Source: Sclerodactyla briareus (Eukaryota > Echinodermata > Holothuroidea > Dendrochirotida > Sclerodactylidae). Taken from it: a DNA stretch of 64,000 bases. The stretch spans positions 1 to 64,000 of the forward strand of contig JAODTK010000322.1 of the NCBI GenBank assembly GCA_026419785.1. The letters are read 5' to 3'. The notes beneath the pieces are model-generated. The model searched no databases and was not told where the DNA came from. It saw only the letters and a list, made by a program, of their open reading frames with translations. The translations under genes were made by a program, and so were the position numbers. Positions 37,501 through 52,500 of the stretch are shown piece after piece; position 1 is the first letter of the stretch; the number at the start of each line of letters is the position of its first letter.

Positions 37501-40500
37501 GAAAGTGACAATCACTTCACTAACTTACCATGACTTTTCCATACCAACAATTTTACAGAATTTTCACAACTTATCCGGGCCTTGAGTTTCATTGATTTAC
37601 TTTTTCCAAGTTCTCCATGACTGCGGAAACCCTGTTCAATTCCACCAGCACGGCCCACGGCGGTGAAGGCTACTTGTGTTCAGCATTCACCAGATCATGA
37701 ATCATTGGCCAATCTGCTACTGCCACATGCAGCCTCTGAAAACTTGTGCTGAGATATGCACGGACCCATCTGAGTGGAACTGATCCTCTTAGGGGAATAA
37801 TAGACTTGCTCACAAGGGTAGACAATAGGGCCAATTTGTGCATTGATTTTTCTTTTTTAGTGGGGGTCCTAGTGGCAGGGCAGCTTGACCTGGAAAATTA
37901 TTATTGAAAATGGCAAAATGTATCCAGTATACTTAGAATAGTTCTTACTTTATAATACCACATCTACACTAACTTGATTAGGATAAAAATGAAAGGAAGG
38001 ATAACACTCATATAGTGTCTTAATTCAAAGGAGACTACCTAAGTGCTTATTGAAGACAAACTCTGTGCCGAAGGTTGTATGCACATCCTGGACTATTTGA
38101 GAATGAATTAAAAAACTTTCTTCTGTCTGTGAAAAATATGTCAACATGCTCAACTACTGTATACATAAGATATACCAAACATAGTATACCACACCACAAG
38201 AGTAGGCAATGGGGGGAAAATTAACCAAAAAAGCCAGGAAAATCAAACTTCTTGAGAAAGACTGAATCAGGTATAGGTTTTATGTTCAAAAACAATGTTT
38301 AAAGACTTGATCCATTTGGGATCATGACAGAAGTGGAAATAAGAAGAATGCTGAAGAATGCACATGCCCACTGGCTATAGAGCAATCATTAGGCAAAACC
38401 ACATGACTTCGCATTACAAGAGGTATATTTTGTGATTAGAGGAGGGGGTAGGGGTTGGCAGAGAGGAGGAATAAAATTCTGGAGAAATCTGTCCATTGCT
38501 GCTGTAATTTGTTTTAGTAGTGGGGAATATTCAAATCTTTTTTGCTTCTACAGTGGGTTGTTTGCAAGTTCTGACATTGTGCAACATGGACAAGCTGGAT
38601 GGCTTCAAGTCAGTGAAATTACACATGGTAAACACAGAGCAAAATTGATGAGATTTGAGAATCCTTGCGAGTTTTGAGTTGAGTTGTATGCATGGTATAT
38701 GGAATGTACATTACGGGATAAAGTGTAATAGGTTTACAATCAGTACCAGCAACCTAAACAGCAACAGGTCATCTCAAACACCTCGACAAACAATATGTTT
38801 GTTGAGTGGGCTGGCTGGACAAGTCCAGAGGCAGCAGTATAGACTAACGGATCAGAATGATAAACAAACAGAACTACAGCCAGTTACAGTAACAGATAAT
38901 TGTACTTCAACCCTTTGGACATTCCCTCAACCACAACAGTACACCATTACATAAATACGTTTGAAAACTACAAAACTACAATAATATGCTGTCTGTGGTT
39001 GACAGTTGTTATACTGCAGGCCATACTTTTATTACAATCAACCGGATTCCCATTTGAACACAACAACGCTGTCTTTATTCAGGATCTGAAATGTTACCTC
39101 TGGGATAATGGCTTAACAAGTGGTTAAACAAATTCCTCAAATGGCTAGTCTTGCTTGTTAGTGGTTGTTTCTGTTTAGGTATTCAATATGGTTCAAATAA
39201 TTGCTAATTATAAATATATTTATATAAAATAATTTCTAGTTTCTAGCAGATTAATAACAGCAAAATCTAAAAGCCTATTAAGTTGCTAAGTTTTGCCAGA
39301 CTTGCATTGTGCATCCCCACGTTTATGGCATTTTGTGGGCATGTAATATTTAGATTTTAATTATATTCACTTCGCAGTACGCTAACTAGAAGGCCGACTG
39401 CTGTCTGTGGCTGGGTCAGCTAACTGCGAAGGTCATGGTGAGAGTCAAGTACATTGGAAACTGCATGATGCCCATGTCTTAGTATGCGAAAAAATGTACT
39501 GAATCAAAAAATTACCCAAATCATGCAATTGGAGACCATTATTCAACTTCCAGATATCCATTTGTCAGGACTGATAGATCAGCTCCTTCTATCACTCATT
39601 TGACTGTTCGATATTTCAGGATGAAGTGAGCTTGCAGTCGAATGCCCCCAGCGATGAGCAGCTACCACGGTATATCCACCTATAACGTTGGGGGGACAGC
39701 CTACACCACTACCCTAGAGACATAACCCAATATCAAGGCTCTGTGTGAGCCTACATCTTCACACAAGAGAGGATACCCCTCGCGAGGGACGAACATGACC
39801 GTTTTGTCATCGATCGGGCGGATGGAAAGCCTTATTCCGAACGTATTGAATTTCCCCGTGACGGGTGTCAACTTGCCTGTGTTTCACCGAGGAAGCACAA
39901 TTTACTGGCCGGGCAAAGTATTCGATCTGAATGAAAATGATAGACCTATTTCCCATCCACTTGAATGTGGTGGAGTCCTCTACTCGACGACGAGAGGGAT
40001 CAGAACAAGGAGAGAGGGATCGGTGCTTGACGGATTGGTTCACCCAGTCAGTGGTGACACGAGGAGGGGGGACCATGATGGGAGGACAGATACCCAGAGA
40101 TGCGAGAGCTCTTTTGGTTTGTCCTGAGCTTCTAGAGGAGGAGAGCTGCGTTACCCCGTGGATTCTCCAGAAGGAGGGAGCTAGTGAAAGAGGCATGATT
40201 ACTAAGACTCGATTGCCATGCAGACATTGCTAAACCTTGGGCCTCTTGTACCCATGCATTCCAGGGTGATAGCCTGGGAGACTGAAATCTATATTGAAGG
40301 GTCCCAATCATCAATTTGGAGCAGATCACGAGGGTAGATTCGCATTTTTCAACCCCATGTCACAAATGATTTGCATTGGAGACAAACAAAACAATCCTTC
40401 AAAGTAAACAACTGAAATTACCTCAGTGGCCAATGCTGAACATGTTATTATGCAGTGCAAATATAGACACGCAGTGTGAAAACAAACATTGCTGATAGAA

Positions 40501-43500
40501 ATCCAGATACTGATGCATTTCACTGATCTATGGATATGTGTTGAAAATGCAGTTTGTCCCTTGAGAGAGAACCTTTCATCCTTGGTGGTTGCACTCTAAG
40601 GGCACAGACTATTGGCATGCTCATGTCTGAAACATGTACCATGGAGGAAGGCCCTATATACCTTCATTGGTGGAGGCCTGGGAACATACTGGCATAAGTT
40701 CAGTATCCAGTCTGGTCAACATTCTGCCAGCAGCGAATCTATGCTGCACCCGACAGGCGGCTGTGTATATCCAAACTCAAGATCCCCAGTGTAGGAAATG
40801 AATTGCCATCTTTCATAGGAAAAAATGTAAACAAATGCACATTTTTGTCAAAACACAAATGAGGGTACCAGGGGGGGGGGGGGGGGAAACTTGTTGGGGT
40901 CCCCCTCTCCTCCCAGCTCCTCTGCCACGGTTCAACTCTGCCTGGCTAATATCCACTCGCTAGAGAAAAAAGAACATGGGGTTTGTGAGTGACAGACAAG
41001 AGTACTAATTATGAACACCCTTGCCTGTTCTGCAGGGGTTCAAACCTCAGCTAGCAAATACCCATACTCACCAGGAACACCACGGTGTTCGTGGACGATA
41101 ATGAAAGTCTGTGACAGCGTTAGCTCTGCAGGCCCTGTAGAGTCCTTGGATGTCATAGTTACACGGATTCAGCCTCTGAGCATTGGGGATTGGGAAGAAT
41201 CAACTCAGATTCCTGCAGCAGGAAATGAAAAAAGTTTAAAAAGCGGTGGTAATAAGTAAACAGACTGAGTCGTTTTAAAAGTACATATTGTTTAGGGCCT
41301 CATTTCAAACCTTTTGGGTAATAGCAGTGTCCACCTTTCTTTACCCGAGTTGTCAGGCAGTTGGAGTTTGCCCAGCACTCTCATGCTCCGAAACTCAGGT
41401 GTTACTCTGGATGATACAAGACTCGGTTATAATGGAACACATGTGCTACAAAGGTCTTCATGCTGCATCTTCGGGCAGGCTAGGGAGACAAGCAATAATC
41501 CACACCCAACCCTCAGGGGCGACTTAGGTATGCCATGGTGGAAGTAAACAATGTAAACATTGTGACAATGGACAATGTTGTTGGAATGTTTTGTTAGAGT
41601 TAGCCTGATTTCAACAAACTAGTGCACACAACTGTTGTCGGGACAGTTCGTCATGGTTTATGTGGAGAACAATGAACCATTGGCGGGCAGCAGGCCACAT
41701 TTTTTCTTTTCTGATATCTAGATGGGTATTGAAACCAACGGATGCGAATATACGATGAATTGAAACGGTGGCTGACCATCATTAAATGCCATCTAATAAG
41801 GGACTGAAGTATAAACTTTTTCTTGGTGCTGTACAGCATCAGTGGGACCCCCAAGCAAACTCTTACTTATCATTAGAGAGCGAGCTTGTTCAGGTAGCTA
41901 GTGTGACCTGGAACTATTGAGGAAATTTTGGACACTAAGTAAATTCTGACAAGTTCCATTCAATTGAACAAATAGCAAACTGCTATCTATGGCTAGGGGA
42001 AAATATTTTCCCCCCAAATATTCAGGGAATTTACAGGAAAACACACTCTTTTATTTCCTTGTTTTTGATGTGGCGATAGAATATGTATAGAAATCAATTT
42101 TCCATCCATTTAATTATGAGCACGGATTAAAGAAAAAAAAGAAAATTTCAGACGAGTGAAAATTATTGTGGCATCGGGTGAGCTACACCATCAACTCCGT
42201 CTCAGTTATACCAACTCCAGTATGAGGCAACCACTCCATTAATATCCGTGGAAGTGTTCGTCCTTCCACCATTCTATTTTGAATATTTAGTTTAGGGGGG
42301 GGGGGGTTTTGTTGTAATAATTAATAAACAGATAGTAAACAACAAACCGGAGCAAATTGTTTCACCTTTGAGTAGGATCCCGGATGTGTCAGCATGATCT
42401 TGGGGTCTTCCACTCCAGCCCCAGCGATATTCTATCGATATGATTCGACTATGCTAGAAGTGTGAAGAGCACAAGACCGAATAAATTCATACTTATGTGA
42501 ACAGTAGAAAAAAACAAGGCGAGCGCCCCAGTGTCTCGCCTGGTTGCGCGATCCGTGTTTCATTAATAGTCAAATTGCAAACAGTTACAAGGGATTTAAT
42601 GTGTTCTTTAAGATGTGGGTTTTATAGCATTTAACACTGACTAATCAGTGATCAATTTCAAATTAGTAAGGGATTTATGATTATGGACAATGTATACTGA
42701 AGAGGAAGAAGTATAGTTTGTGAAATGGGACAGACGCCTAAAATTAGGAAAATTAGACACAATATTTCAACTTCGAATTAGAAGCATGTGATCATTTCAC
42801 AATTCTCAGGACCACACTAATACATGGGAATTCAACAAAGTTGAAACATTTGCATGAATGAAACAATTTATACACACTGCATAACCCCAGATAATCGGTC
42901 AATGTTTGGAACATTTTGGGGGATGAACAGGTAGCCATACCAATCAAGCTGCTTCAGGAAAATCAAAAACAACTTTGAATTTGGGAAACACCATGCAAAA
43001 ATAGACACACTGAATGACCTCCAGTGTCCGCCACCTATGGAATAATACATGTTTATATGGGAAGATCACAAGAGTCCTCTATTCACAGAAATGAGTGGTG
43101 ATGAATGAAAAAAAATCTGACGAAACTTGTAAATGTTGCAAACTTATGCAAAGTAGATGACCTAAGTACCAGATGTGAAGCTGAAAATTCGAATCAGTAC
43201 ATATACTTCATATCCCGCATCGTGCCAAACCAAGTCACCATAGCACCTACGGTTTCATCTGTAATCTTGTTAATGAGCCCGAACAATGATACCTAAATAA
43301 GCTAATTACCTTACATAACTAGACACTGCCCGCCAACTTAATATCCCCACTTTGCCAAAACCCGTTCTATTTTTTTGCCGCTAAAACTCCTTAAAATGAA
43401 GCACATTATAAAGGACTCAAACCTTTAACCACATGACCACCGACAGAGGTCAAATTGAGGTCAGAGGTCCCACACATGCAGTCAACAATTATATCACAAT

Positions 43501-46500
43501 GGTGAACCTTCCAGCCTCACAGATATTCAATTCTCCGAGATCGGCCACCAACAAAACAGTTTTGGAACCCTAATTGACCTTGAATGACGTTTAACGTAAT
43601 GACATGGCAGTTGTTATGAAATTGTAACTACTCCCTTGTGATACATCCACTCCTAAGAGCATTTTGCATTCTGATAACACGCCCAGTGCTATTGCCAAGA
43701 TATTAAATCAGTTTTGACCCTACGTGGTGACGTTTAATGACTTTCAATGATAATGGCGGTTTTTATAAAATTGTTACTCTCCATGTGATGCATTCCATCC
43801 TAGAAGCATATTCATTCCAAGAAAACGCCTAATGTTATGGCGAAAAAGCATAAAATTAAACTTTGACCTTGTAACTACCAAAGTAGTGTCCGATCGAAGC
43901 GGGAGTTGGTTCCCTCCATTAAAGCACACCAAGGTCTATCACAAATCCAAAAATCACCATGTTTCTAGTTTTTTTTGCCCACGTTTTAACTCCTTAAATA
44001 AGAAACATTTATTCAAGACGCAACCTGTAACCACATGACCACCGACAAGGTCAAATTGAGGTCAGAGGTCAAACCCACATGCAGGTCAACAATTTATCAC
44101 AGGGTGAACCTTCCGCCTTCACAGATAGCCAATGCTCCGATAATGGCCAGAAAAAAGTTTTTGACCCCTAAGGACTTGAATGACCCCTGAATGGACATGG
44201 CAGTTTTATGAAAAGTGTAACTCTCCCTGTGATACTATCCACCCCTAGGAGCATTTTGCATTCTGATGAACATGCACAGTGCTATTGCCAAAAAGTACTA
44301 AATCAGTTTTTGACCCCTACGTGACCTTTGATGACATTCAATGACATGGCTGTTTATATAAAAAAAATGTTACTCTCCAGGTGACTACCACTCATAGAAG
44401 CATATTGCATTCAATGAACAGCTTGAATGTTATTGCGAAAAAAAGCTATAAATTAACTTTGACCTTGTTAAATACCAAAGTATGCGTCCGATCGAAAGCG
44501 GAGAAGTGCGAGTTGGTTTCCTCAATAAACACACAAAGTCTATCACATATCAAAAATAACAGTTTCCTCTATTTTGTTTTCGCCCGAACTCCTTGATAAG
44601 CACATTACTTCAAGGACTAAACCTTAACCAATCATGACCACCACAGAGCTCAGAAATGTGAGGTCAATGGTCACACACATGCAGGTTAAACAATATATCC
44701 AATGGTGAACCCTTCCAGCATTCACAGCTATTCAATTCTACCAGTAAGGCCAGAAAACAGTTTTGGACGCACCCTTAAGTGACCTTGACGGACCTGTAAG
44801 ACATGGACCGTCCTTATGAAAATTGTAACTCTCCATGTGATACATCCACTCCTAGGAGCATTTTTTTTAATTCGAATGAACATGCCCAGTGCTATAGTCA
44901 AAAAGTACTAAATCAGTTGTTGACCCCAAAGTGACCTTGATGACCTTCAACCTGGACATGGCGGTTTTTATAAAAATTGTTACTCTCCATGTTGATGCAT
45001 CCCCACTATAGAAGCATATTAATGCCAATGAACACGCTAATGTTATTGCGAAAAAAAGCTATTAAATTCAACTTTGAACCCTGTAAATACCAAATATGCG
45101 TTTGATTCGAAGCGGGAGTTGGTTTCTCCATATAAACCACACACAGGTCTATCACATTCCAGAAATACAGTTTTCTATTTTTCTCGCCCGTAACTCCTTA
45201 AATAACACATTTATTCAAGACTTCAACCTTTAACAACATCTGACCACGACAGGGTGACATTGAGGTCAGAGTCACACACATGCAGGTTAAACAAGATATC
45301 ACAATGGGGGAACCTTCAGCCTTCACAGATATCCAATTCTCGATTATGGCCAGAAAACAGTTTTGTTTTGACCCCTAAGTGACCTGAATGACCTTTCATG
45401 ACAGGCAGGTTTTTATTGAAAATTGGTAAATCTCCCTGTGATACATCACTCTAGGAGATTTGCATTTGATAAACATGGGCCAGTGCTATTGCCAAAAAGT
45501 ATGAAATCAGTTTTTGACCCCTACGTGACCTTTGAGACCTTCCATGACATGGCGGGTTTTATAAAAATTGTTACTCCTTCAATGTGATGCATCCACTCTA
45601 GAAGCATATTGCATTCCAGAGAACACGCCTAATGTTATTGGAAAAAGATATGAAATTAAACTTTGACCCCTTGTAAACTACCAAAGTAAGTGTCCGATCG
45701 AAGCGGGAGTTGTGTTTCTCCTCATAAAGCACACAAAAGGTCTAATCACATATCCGAAAATAACCAGTTTCTATTTTTTGCCCGTAACTCCTGAATAGCA
45801 CATTTATTCAAGGATCAACCTAACCACAGACACGCGAACCCCCCCCAGGAGTAAATTGAGGTCACAGAGTCACCACACATGCAGGTCAACCAATTATATC
45901 CACAAGGGTGAACCTTCCAGCCTTCACAGATATTCAATCTCTGATTAGTGCCAGGAAGAGGAAACAGTTTTTGACCCCTTAGTGATTTGAATGGACCTTC
46001 AATGACATGACAGTTTTTTAGGAAATTGTAACTCTCCATGTGATACTCCACTCTAGGCGCATTTTGCATTTCTGATTGAACACGCCCAGTGGCTATTGCC
46101 GGAAAAAGTACAAAATCAGTTTTTACCTCAATTGACCTTTAATGACCTCGGAGACATGACCATTGTTATAAAAATTGTAACACCTTGGGGTTACACCCTG
46201 TCCTGAAATTTTAAACCACATCAGGAAAGGTCACTGGAAGTTGTGCAGGCACACAACTATTGGCAGGTTTATATGCACATAAGTGACCTTGAAGACCTTT
46301 GATGACATGTCAGGTTTTATGGAAAATGTTATACACCATGATTTACACCCTGTCCTGAAAATTTCAACATTGCCACAGCAAGTCAGTTGGTAAAGTTGTC
46401 CCAAAACAACTTTCGTTTTCTGTCCATAAGGGACCTTGAATGACCTTTCTATGAAATGGTCAGTTTTAATAAAATTTGTTACTCTCGATGAAATGCCCGC

Positions 46501-49500
46501 AGTCCTACAAGCATTATGTACCCAAAGTATACTGCCGAGCTATTGCCAAAAAGGTAGCAAAAACCAAACTTGACACCTCGAACTGAGAACCGAGTGACCG
46601 TGAAGTGGGAGTGTTTTGTCTATTCAGCACACAGAGCTCTGCCAATATCCATCATTTTGACCAAAATTGACAGTTGTAATTTCTTTGCCCTGTAAATCGA
46701 AAAATAAGCACATTCATTAAAATGAACCTTTGCCCTTTTGACCTCATTGTTTCAGGGGTTGTTTTGGACTCTGATTCCAAAAATCACCATGACAAATCAC
46801 TACGAACATCCACACTGCACTTAATTTTGATATGAAAAAAACTTTGACCTCGGATATCTTCACACACAAGGTCAAATGGGTCAAATTATGTTCATTTCGA
46901 TGGGAAGGTACCTTTGAGATTCCGAAAATGGCCACGGAAAATTTGATTCGGCCACAAAACATGGTGAACGGTCACAATTGAGGGCCCAAAGGGAACCACA
47001 GAGGAGGTCAACGAGTGAATCACAATGGTGCACCTCCCAACCTCGGCAGAATTTGGTTTCCCAAGTTATGGACAAAAAAACCAGTTTTTGACCCGAATTG
47101 ACCTTTGGTGACCCTTTTTTACGCTGAAAATCCACTCAGTTCATCTACCTCATATCCGAATCTAGTGCCAACACCAGTCACCATAGCCCCTACGGTTCAT
47201 CTGTAATATTTGCTCACGAGCCTACTAAACAATAAATTAAATAAAACAGGCTAATGACCTTTATTAATTAGGGCTTGCATGCACAAAATCTAATAGATAG
47301 TGTTGCACCCAACCTGAATGCTACCCTGAAAATTGTTGCAATTGCACTTGCCGTTCGACAGATATCCTGCTCACGAGGATTTTGGAAGTGCTGACACACA
47401 CACCAACACACCACCCCCACAGACTTGTCTATGGTGGGAAACGCGGTAGTGTGTTTTTTAAACACCCAAAAGGAGGAAGGAAACCACTTATTTCCATATC
47501 CAATGTGTATCCCTCCGAATAAGCCAGGCGATACGCTCTTTACATGGCCACCAAGGTAAGGCTTATAACTGAAAAGCTACCGCAGAAGAAACGAGGTCTG
47601 TAAAAAGTAATTAATAACAAAACTTACACACGTGTGTAAGCGTGGTGGTTAGACTTTCTACCGCATAAACGAGGAAGTTGCTCAAATGTGATTCAAAGAC
47701 ACATTTCCCCGAGGCAGGGGTGTGCAGAGAGCGCCCTCAATGCCATATATAAACCGAAGGTATTCTTGTCTTGTAGGTGGTACCTCGATTGAAGGTGAAA
47801 CCTTATGTGTTACCTCGGTTTCCACCATTAACAAACGCACACACACAGCCACACACAACACACCAACACGCCTAGTGACCTTGGCTATGCTTATAACTGA
47901 CTTTCTAATCCCCACACTTCCTGGGGGGAAAGGATTAAAGGGTTAAAATCATTCCTGGTGTCATAATCCCCTGCCTGGTTGGTTGATTTCCTGCTCAGTG
48001 GTTTACATTCCCCACATGGTATGGTATATAATTCCATGGCTAGGGTTATAGCCCCCCCCCCCCACAACCTCCTACATGACTGTAGGTGATGCCAGCACAG
48101 ACTTACAGTGCATAATCCATAGACACTATGAGTATGTAAGATGCATTTTTTATTGATACATTACTGGTCATTGTACAGACTGCTGGGTTGTATTAATAGC
48201 TAGGTTCGGGACCTGATTTCAAGATTATGTACCATGATTACACGTGCTGCTTTACTTGCAGAGTGTGTGGATGTTCTCATTGGCATTGCCAAGAGGTGGA
48301 GGGGAGCACAGACCATCTGAATTAAATTTGGGACTTGACAGAAATGTATCACTAACTTACTGCAAAAGTAAGTAAAGTGTGGCACCAAATCGCATCTGAG
48401 ACACACCTGCAGGCTTGGAAATGATAGAGGTTATATATTGTGGGCAATGGAGAACTATATCCAAACCCCATTCAATACAAAATTAGGGAGAATATATACT
48501 TCACAATAAAGCATGATGTCACAGTTAAACGACACAGATAATTATGTATGTATTTCATTGTTTCATGTGGATATAACGCAACATTCTCAGTAGTTCTGGG
48601 TTCTTCTATCACCAAAGTAACCATAAACACCTAGACTCACAGATTTTTTTTCGAAGTGCAATTGATGTGCACATTTTAATAGAAACAAAGAATATTAGCA
48701 GGGTTGTGCAAGTATGGCATTTATTTTCATGATGGGTGATTCCGATCTTGTGTATCAAAAATACAAATGCACATACACGTTCAGAGGCGTCTAAATCTGC
48801 AACAAATGTCCTATAATGTCGGATTTAGACTGACACATTTAGTTTTCATCCAGCTATTATATCAGACCTCATTTCAATTCATCCTGCAGTTCTTCTTTGA
48901 TTATTGGAAAGATTCTCCAGGACAACGGTCACTGCAGTGCACTCCCCCCCCCCCCATCCGCTCCAGTTGCCCCTCCCCCAAACAAGGTCTGGCCAAGCCA
49001 CTAGACACACCCAGATCACTGGGTTGAGAAGTAAATATTGTGGTACTCTAGGTGTGTCACTCAAGATGAAAAGTAGTCCTTTGGTTAGTATTTTAGACAG
49101 TATTTATTAATCTGTTCCAAATTTGGAGTGACATGCTTTCCACAAGTTGGTGAGTCACGCCTCGCCACCTCTGGATCACTGTTAGAGAGGTTTATTAGAC
49201 GCCTTTGAAGTAGGAGGTGGATTCCTCAGTCGGTAGAACTCCAACTGCAAAACGATTGATTGCAAGTTTGGATCCATCGGAAGCCTGAGGATTTTTTCTG
49301 CAGTGCTGTTGGACAAGGCAGGTCTCCTGAATGTCCCATGCTACCCACTTGTTAAAGTGGGTTACCTTGTGAGGTGAATTGTAAAGAGTAGTGAGTGCCG
49401 TTTGTGGCTGCCTATGGGAATGTCTCCCTGGGGACACGATGAAGTGACGGACTGGAATGGTGCATCGGATACCCCAGCCAGAACATGGTTCTATCTAGTA

Positions 49501-52500
49501 CAGGTGTGGCAAGTCACTCATGGTCTGGGTCATAATTTTGTGAGTGCTTTTGAGCCTGTGTAAAAAGCGCTCTATACGCACTCAATATTATTGTTATTAT
49601 TATTATTATTATTATTACTATGATATGCTATTTTAATCCATGAATTAAAACAAAAACCACCTCCAGCATGATTATCCACTACAGGGGTATACTTTCAACC
49701 ATAGAATATGATGTACAGATTCGAATAAGGCTCTTGTCATAACTCTGAGGCATTGTAAAGATGTGCCTGGCCTAAGGGAAATGATGTCTATTAATACAAG
49801 GTGTTCCTTCAGGAGTTGCCAAAGAAGACTATGTGCAGACTGTTCACATGAAGGAGCTCTGGTACACCAACCTTATGCAACCTTAATCGTCAATGATTAG
49901 AGACTTCTTGTTAACTGACGGGCTTTTTTGGCAGGGCTGTGGGAATTCCTTGTTACCATGACAGGAAAGGGAAAGAAGGGAAGAAAATCAAAATGTGACA
50001 AGAAATAGTAAGGGACTACATTATACAGGCCTTCTAAAAATAAACATTGAACAAATGAAGTGTTCATTCGAATATCAGATACTTGTTAAGAGTGACCCTC
50101 AGGGGGAAGCAGTACTGCCAACATACTGCTCTGTACAAGTATCTAGTGCTATAAACCAAATGCATGAATATGGCCAAACTACATACCAGTATGGAACAGC
50201 TAGGGTGGTTAACAAGTTTGCTTGCATGACATGGGCCAGTCCACTAAAAAAAACAGTCGGAATATGGACCCATACCACTAACCTACAAAACCAAGTGTTT
50301 TTTGACATTCATGTGTTTACAAGTTCTAGACCAGACCTTTGCTGACTGCAAGGTACCGTTGTCCAGATGAAAACAATTACTGTAGATCTTGTACTCTCTG
50401 GGTGGAACCTAATAAAACCTACAAGGGTGACCCTCCACAGCATTGCATTCAACAAAATGTGTGTCAACGGTTTCTAGCTCGGAAACCTCTGATTGACTCA
50501 AATTCAAATGGATTGGACCGGATCAACACAATAGGGAATCATGCATGTCTGAGAGGTCAACCTACATTTAAAACCTTTGCATCCCTTGCATTGCAAAGTC
50601 TGTCCAAGGTCTCCCCTATTTTCATCTGCGTGAATTGACTAAACTTCAAAGAAAGGTATTAGGGCTCCAATCGGAACTACTGTCTATTCATAACGACAGT
50701 AACAGTACTGATCGATCGCATACTTATTGGTGTCTGGTAACGACAATGTCTGGTGACATAGGATCAACTGTAGTGCAAGACATTTAAGGTTGTTTGTCCT
50801 CAGACAAATGCACTGTACAGCACTCATGAGGGTACAGTAATTGAACCAAACCATCTAATGCATCCTTCAGCTGGCTTTTCTCAGTGGATGGCCCTTCTTC
50901 TTTATTCTTAAGACTTCCTGTACAGATACTCCCTCCTTATCTGGCTTGGCGACGTAACTGTTAAGGAGAAAACAATACGGTCAGTGCCAAAGAGGAAACA
51001 TGTGGGTGTTGGGAATGTAGCTTTTTCCCTATAACAGACAATAATTCTACAACTGCTAGTTTGGCTGTTTTGCAATCAGGGGTGTTTCTGCCGAATATTT
51101 AAATTTTGTGCTAATATTGTTCGAATAGAGGGAATAGATGGTTTGCAGATAATACAGCCAGAATCTAAGAAGCATTGTGGAGGTGGCTAGTTTGCCAGCC
51201 CTCAAGTGGTGTTACAGTACATGTAAAAACAACACCAAACAGTGGCCAAGTACCATTACAAATTCATTGGGAGTTTGGGACAAAAATTTAAACCTGGTCT
51301 TACCAGCACCAGGTTTTGTGGAAATGTGACTAAGCCAAAAATTAACATAACTCAGGCAAATTGACAGAATTTGTGACTTCCAGTGACCCAGGCCGTAAGT
51401 AAGTATTCAGTACAAAGAGGATCACAATTACTTGGTTTCATGGATATCTATTATTACCAAAAAAAACTTTACATATTTTGCATAAAATACACAAATGGAA
51501 CAGATTGAATGATCCCAACTCACATTTTAAAGTACGTGGGAAATTAAAGTATACCATATTCCCAATTTTGTGAAAAACTTGGACTACCTTATTTCATATT
51601 TTACACTGGGAAATTATATTCAGTTATGCACTGAGGTTGTTATCTGTGCTTCATGCCTCAAATCTGGGAGATCCAGAAATAAAGTACATAAATACATGTA
51701 GGCTAATTTTTTTTTTCCAGATTGAATTTAATATTAGCAACTTTTGTGTCAAACCTAATCAGATCCTAGTGCACCAAACTAACCCTGATACCACATACGA
51801 AATTCTTAATATATTAGGATGTTAATTTTTAAACTGGACAAACAACAACAGGTCAATTACTGCATGTGAGCACTTCACACTATCCGGGCCGTGCCAGCCT
51901 GCTTCTACAAGGTACCTTCAAGAAGAGCGCCCTCCCATTTTTCGACTCCATCAAGAGAAATTCAAATGCTGACCCTGGACCTGGACACATGGTTTACGCA
52001 AAAAAAAACCTAATACCCAACATTCTTCACCTCAAAAATTTTGTTTCATAGTGGTTTTAAGGCTTTGAATCATTAGGGGAAAGTCCCTCATTGAAAAGTT
52101 CTTGTCAGTCTTGAGATCTATTGCCCTGCAAAATATCTACTTGTGCGTGGGATATTTTCAATTGCCCTGAGGGCCACATTTTCATTTCAACTTGGTCAGT
52201 TGAATGTCTGCCATTTTGGATAATCCTAGTAAAAGTCAAGTTAGATTTGACTAATTAATATGGAATTTACGTGGTGGTAGTAAAGGTCCCTGATTTCACT
52301 TCCCATTTAACGACTGGGTTATGAGCAAACCGGATGCTGGTGACCAATGTTTCTTTTTTAGAATATCGTTCTTTCCTTTTCACTGCCACTCTTGAATTCT
52401 CTTCAAGAGAGAGAAAATTGGGTTATTTGGCTCCCCGTCGCAGCTCTCCATTTTTCATTCACATTCTCATGAATGTTTCATCATATGAATTCATGAGCTC

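Noticed and set aside
41011-41259. Plus-strand frame that looked like a CUB domain (YPYSPGTPRCSWTI)
   Set aside because: The opposite strand encodes the conserved VTDF and VHEHRGVP region of IMP4 with matching splice sites; the CUB-like words are its antisense shadow.
48261-48367. Plus-strand segment between TTGCAG and GTAAGT
   Set aside because: Good splice words but no recognisable peptide, and it is antisense to an IMP4 intron; left out as chance.
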